Shown here piece by piece: positions 58,956 through 64,000 of a stretch of DNA of 64,000 nucleotides (position 1 is its first letter; the number at the start of each line of letters is the position of its first letter). The translations under genes were made by a program, and so were the position numbers. The notes beneath the pieces were generated by a model, which worked only from the letters and a program-made list of their open reading frames with translations, made no database searches and was not told the origin of the DNA. The stretch is from Triticum aestivum (taxonomy: Eukaryota; Streptophyta; Magnoliopsida; Poales; Poaceae), in contig NC_057810.1 in assembly GCF_018294505.1 (NCBI RefSeq), positions 202,316,773 through 202,380,772 on the forward strand. The letters run 5' to 3'.

Positions 58956-59253
58956 TTAGGAGGATCCCAGGCAGGAGGCCTGCGCCTCTTTCGATCTGTA
59001 TCCCAGTTTGTGCTAGCCTTCTTAAGGCAAACTTGTTTAACTTATGTCTGTACTCAGATATTGTTGCTTCCGCTGACTCGTCTATGATCGAGCACTTGTA
59101 TTCGAGCCCTCGAGGCCCCTGGCTTGTATTATGATGCTTGTATGACTTATTTTATTTGTAGAGTTGTGTTGTGATATCTTTCCGTGAGTCCCTGATTTTG
59201 ATCGTCCACATTTGCGTGCATGATTAGTGTACGATTGAATCGGGGGCGTCACA

Positions 59254-62200
59254 AGTTGGTATCAGAGCCGACTGCCTGTAGGAATCCCCCTTTCACACTT
59301 CTTGGCCGAAGTCGAGTCTAGACATTGCAAAACTTTTACTAACTTGGCTGTGTGCCTTACGGGCCCACGTCGCCATTGGGTGGTACTAGGATCTTTTACT
59401 CCTCGACCTTTACTCTGGGACTCTGAACTCTCTTCTATTCGGGTTAAATGATTTTGCTAAAAACAAAACTAACTTTAGGTTCTCGCAAGTACTTTCTCCC
59501 GGAGAGCCACTTGTTACCGATGACCGCCTGCTGCACCAGAAGATTCCGAAGATACTCTACGATGTGCTCTCGAGACTATGTGCCATCGCTTTAGCAATTC
59601 ACTTCCATCGATAAATCCCTCTGGATAACTACTTACACCTATCGTTCATATTGTCATCCCCAGTTGCTCTTGTTATTACAAAATGTCTTGAAATACTCTT
59701 CAGTATTCCGAGAATTCTTTACGCTTACTGCCCTGCAGTTCCTTGCTGCATGAATACCCCTACGGATAATTACTCGCGCTTGCCGAGTATCCGCTCATCC
59801 CCAGTTGTTCTTGTGTTTCACAAAAGTCTTCAAAATAATATTCGATCTTCCGAAAATCCTCTGGAGCCTTTGGCTCTTGAAATTCTTGCTTGCTTGCCTT
59901 ATGGTTAATCCCATAACTCTCGTAGTCTTATCGACATTCCTTGTCATTATCATTTCTGAGTCTGTTGACTCAATATGTTTGCGAATGCACGCAATCATCT
60001 TTGATCCTTATAAGTTACTTTTCCGGCTGAGCTGCCATTCTTTTAACTGGAATTGGTTCTCGGCCAATCCAATTGTCGTTGATTGTACCATAAGGCTATT
60101 CAACTTATCCATCCCTAATCAGAGCATTGCTTCTGATCCCTTGATTTGGAAATCATATTTCCTTTGCATTTGACAAATGAGTTAGTCAGTTGTTTCTATA
60201 ATATGATCTCCTTGCATTCTTCTTCCTCTAGTTGAGCACCGATACCCGTATCAGATCCTTTGTGGACCATAAAGTCCTTTGTTGGATTGTTATCCGCCAG
60301 TGTCCTTCACATTTGATCACTTTGTGAGTTCTTCCCCTGATACATAACGCCTTTGTTAAGTTGTATCCTCTGCTTGGCCAACCCTGCTCTGCTTTCGGGC
60401 TTGTGTTATTTCCTCTTGAAACTTGTGGTATATGCTTCTAAGAAGCCCCTATGGGTTGAACATATGCCTTCTCTAAACCGTGTGAACCCGAAAGTTTTCA
60501 CGAGTCATACTCTTCTAGTCCTTCACCAGATAAAATTTCAACACTGCAACTTCATCGAACGTGAGAAGTGAATGAAAGGCTATGCATTGGAGAAGTGGGA
60601 GTCGACCTTGAACTTTGTGTTCATGCCCATGGACACGATGTAGATATTATCATGGAAGCTTCTCTTAAATTAATTATCCCCTTGGTATAATTCCATCTTA
60701 TAACTGGGATTTGATGTTTTGCAATCGTGGTTCCGGCCATATTGTTCTTCTTTGATCCCGTTTCTCGGGCAAGTTAAATTACTTGTCTTTTGCACATCAT
60801 TTCACCTGTCAAGCTTCTATTCTACTCTACCTTCGAGTATTACCCCCCTGGTATCTCGAGATTATCATGGAACTGCATAACTTCTTATGAGTTCTTCATC
60901 AAGTACTACCTTCCCACTGATTCCAATTTTTCATGGGCTTTGAGTTATTAAACACAAAGACACCGATAACTGAACCGAGTCCGCTCTACGGTTCAATAAC
61001 TCTTCAGTAAGCTTCTATAAGTACGAGTTTGTACCCGATCACGCCATTCCTAGCCTGTTTGGCTATATCATTGTCGTGATGATCTTAACTGTGCAACCCG
61101 GCCCTTATTCTCGGAGCACCAATTTGCGACGATAGCTAAGCTTACGTCGATTTTCCTCGTCATACCCTTTCACCTTAAACAACAAGCTTGAGTTCGAGTT
61201 TGTGTCGTAACTGTGGATCCAATAACCTCTTGCTTCACCATTCCTTTGACTTGATGTCGTCGCTAATTGATTACATCTGCATGAAATCTCTCGACAATTG
61301 TGTCGTGATCATCATCAACCTTATGAGCTCTTCCAGGAATTCAATTGAATTCATGATGGGTAATACCATCCTTGCCCCTCGATGATTCATGTTCTCATCG
61401 ACCACTTTATTGCCTTCCGTTCAACACAACTGGTTCGCGTTTTGTGTAAACCTTGAGATCACTGCTACCCAGCAGTTGATCTTCCTTACCTCGGAAGTAT
61501 TACCATCACTTTTTGTCAAAAATGTGGTGAGAATTTCACCACCTCTTAATAATTCTTGATATCTTAATACTTCTTGCCATCTTCGTTTATTCCTTGGTCC
61601 CCGTATTGTTTTCAACCGGAATACCGACAATGGAGCTATGACGCGTGAATTCAAAACTCCTAGCAACCCTATTGCTTTGAAGTGAATGGGCGATAGTTCA
61701 TTCTAAGTCCTTCGCTAATTGAATCACCATTCTAACATTGGTCGTGCAACCCAACCCGTACTTCGGGCGCACCCTTCAACCAATGTTTAATTGTGTATGT
61801 TTTCCTCGAGCATACTTCCTTATATCAGTTGATCTGACAAATGTTATCTCCTTGTTCACTTAATGGTGGAAATCCATCTTTTGGGAATCTCGGTGAATTG
61901 CCGTTGAGTTCACCAGACACCTCCTTGCCCTCTCCCTGGTTTAATGGTGAACTATTGCTTCAGAAACCCACTCCCATAGTTCATTTCCCGAGAAGCTTGC
62001 AATGCCATTTCAACGATTGTGTTGCGCCTTTTTCTTCTCGGACATCCTGAGTCTCAGGTATCCTGACACCAATCGGATCTGAATCTCGGTCAGATATGAT
62101 GGTTGAGACAACTTTCCAAGAGTTATGACATTGATCCTTTGATGACCCGGTAACATGATGTCATGCCTAGCACCCCCCCCCCCCGGCTGGAGGACCTATC

Positions 62201-63452
62201 ATTACAGATTCCTTTTCAACAAGGTTATCCATTCATCCATGAGGAAATTGTAAGACTTATTCTACAAGTTATTCTTGATGGATCCTTCGTGTTTCCAAAG
62301 TCTGATCTTCACCTGAAGACCATGTCACTGCTATCTCGAAGCATGTCACTGGTACTCCGATTTTCAACATGCACGTTTGAAGCACGATGCTATATTTTAA
62401 TTATCAATTATCCTAACACCGTTGTATGAGTAATATCATGAGATTCCTCCCCCCTTACCTAAATGGTTTTCTACTTTATATCCTGTCATGGATATCTTGC
62501 TCTGCTTGTCCTTGGGAAGGATATACCCTCGAAATATGTGTTTAAACATATTTTCCTTTCCATTGTTCTGTCTAATCTGATGATCATATTTTCCTTCCAT
62601 TGGTTTGTTTAAACCTCTTCCATGATCTATATGATCTAAGCAGTAATAATTCACTGCTTATGTAAACACCTCGGTGTACAACTCTGCTAGTGAGACCCTG
62701 TTTCTATTGTTGATGACATTTTGGTAACCGCCGACGGACGAGAACTTTGCCTCTTGGCCCGCCTCATTTCAACGAGCATGATAATGGTTCTCTTTGTCCC
62801 TCGCCCTTGGTACCGACCTTGTTGCCAGCATACCTGACAAGCTATCCACTGACATGCCTCTCTGTCGCGGCTATGCAAGATGTCACCACCCTTCCACTTT
62901 CAACCCACCTGGTGGGCCCATAACCCACAGTTCCACAGGATCGAAACCTGACTCTCCTATACACCCTGTTGTCGAAGTTATTCCTCGCGCTTGGCTTCGT
63001 ATTTAATTCACGAGCCACCTTCCTAATGCTCTATTCTGGTATCAGACGCAATACTTACTCTCGCTGCTCTGAAACCCTTTCTCACTCTAGTTCAGGCTTC
63101 GAGCAACTATCTATCCGCTTGGAGCCTATTATGGTACCTTCATACCTTACTCTTGAGGTATTTCTTATGTTCAACTCGAGAGATAATCTTATACTAATTC
63201 ATGGGTTAACCCCAGATTGTTTCCCTCAAAAGCATTATGTCATAGTGAGCTGCCCCTTATCTTTTCGTAAGTACGATGGAGTTCCCGAAGAAATGATGAC
63301 AAGTTTATCATGATGCATCGGAATAAAGGATTGAAGACATCAACGAAAGGAATTAACTTCCTCGAGAAGATCCATTAGAATATCGTAACCAGAACTTTCC
63401 CCTTACTCCCCTCTTAAATCTCGGGACGAGATTTCTGGTAGTGGAGGAGATT
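59254..63452 (+). other. Non-coding interior of the LARD-like element
   Basis: The primer site TTGGTATCAGAGCC at 59256-59269 fits initiator-methionine tRNA. No frame longer than about 120 codons and no gag, RT or integrase motif on either strand. Near the 3' end CTCGGGACGAGATTTCTGG (63420-63438) is a conserved leader to the purine tract in related Gypsy elements. The element must rely on proteins of an autonomous partner. Confidence 0.75.
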
Positions 63453-64000
63453 TGTAATGCCCGGATAATCATGCTACAGTGATCTCACGTTAATGGTGAC
63501 ACGTCACCTCTGTCACTGTAATTAATCTCGGGTTAATTCAAAGCCGTTTCAAATTTAAATCCTAAATAAGTCAAACGTCAAAAGTTTTCAAATATTAAAA
63601 TAAAATGTTCGGGCCATGTCTAATATTGCATCGGTAATTATGGCGTAGTAAACACCTTTTTATAAGATGCCTAAATACTTTTAAATGAATTAAACAGAAA
63701 AGAGATAATAAAAGAAAATAAATAAAAGGAAAACAGAAAACTAAGACAAGATAAAAAGAAAAAGATAAGGAGAGAAGGCCACCCCCCCACTGGGCCAGAC
63801 GGCCCAGCCGGCCAGGCCCCCAACCGGCCCAACTGGGCAAAGGCCCAGCCGGCCACCCCCATTCCCCATATCCCCCCGCAACCCAAACCCTAACCCCACC
63901 CCGTCACCCACTCCCCCACTCGCCCCTCCCCCCAGTCGCTCTTCCCCCTCCTCTCGCCTCCCGATCAGATCTGGATCAGGGACGAACTGCCCCCCCCCGC
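63453..64000 (+). repeat. 3' LTR of LARD-like element (first 548 bases)
   Basis: Starts TGTAATGCCCGG and is nearly identical to 55429 onward; cut by the window end. Confidence 0.9.

Larger units (their letters stand above)
55429..59253 (+). repeat. 5' LTR of LARD-like element
   Basis: Starts TGTAACGCCCGG, ends GGCGTCACA. From left to right: AT-rich lead, C-rich and GC-rich block (55750-56760), AT-rich block dominated by TTAATTAA (56810-57190), exon-like blocks at 57471-57545 and 58855-58955, and an unremarkable 3' part. Confidence 0.85.
55429..64000 (+). mobile_element. LARD-like Gypsy derivative with very long LTRs, extends past window
   Basis: 5' LTR 55429-59253 (3825 bp), TGGTATCAGAGCC primer site, ~4.2-kb interior without gag or pol, purine tract GTAGTGGAGGAGATT, then the 3' LTR from 63453. 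This combination matches large retrotransposon derivatives such as Sukkula/Erika. Over the ~548 bases shared by both LTRs I count about four substitutions plus C-run length changes, which implies a recent insertion. It inserted into the second Copia. Confidence 0.85.

Overview
This is nuclear DNA of a Triticeae grass (wheat, Aegilops or a close relative). The window is built almost entirely of nested LTR retrotransposons and DNA transposons whose termini look like well-known Triticeae families: Copia elements of the BARE/Angela/WIS lineage, Gypsy LTRs starting TGATACGTCTCC, a Gypsy with 482-bp LTRs starting TGAGGGAGTCC, a CACTA element, Stowaway MITEs and a large LARD-type Gypsy derivative. 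No rRNA or tRNA gene was seen. Family names come from recalled termini and have not been checked against a repeat library.

Layout: 1-4586 is the 5' part (on the minus strand) of a non-autonomous Gypsy, abutting the last exon of an F-box/FBD gene (4691-5041). 5981-6664 is the only convincing intact single-exon gene, a DEDD 3'-5' exonuclease-like protein whose four catalytic acidic positions all appear to be replaced. 8415-14696 is a Copia (minus) without its 5' LTR, fused to a second Gypsy fragment (14697-17690). A short eEF1A-like pseudo-exon lies at 17789-17925 and a truncated Gypsy LTR at 18483-19778. 19779-20670 is a copy of 40080-41150 and is cut by a CACTA transposon (20671 to about 35.2 kb). 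A Gypsy (21577-31638) with equal 482-bp LTRs and a one-mismatch 5-bp target duplication is inserted in the CACTA; it has an antisense multi-exon gene of the 'putative gypsy type transposon' type. A 222-base assembly gap lies at 21180-21401.

35.2-45.7 kb is the least explained part. Four paralogous units on the minus strand (a fifth at 20.07-20.42 kb) each carry a TATA box, a first-exon-like block ending in a conserved AG|GTAT donor and, downstream, scattered copies of an exon that starts right after a splice acceptor and encodes Asn-Cys-Thr-Lys. This looks like a tandemly amplified, mostly decayed gene or long-RNA family; I cannot assign it to a known family.

45.7-48.67 kb holds a purine-rich block, a Stowaway MITE and a GC-rich gene 5' end cut by a second Copia (48671-55428, minus, decayed). 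That Copia is itself cut at 55429 by a young LARD-like element with a 3825-bp LTR, a non-coding interior of about 4.2 kb and a 3' LTR entering at 63453. The LARD LTR contains two blocks that join in frame through a GC-AG intron, suggesting a spliced LTR-borne reading frame.
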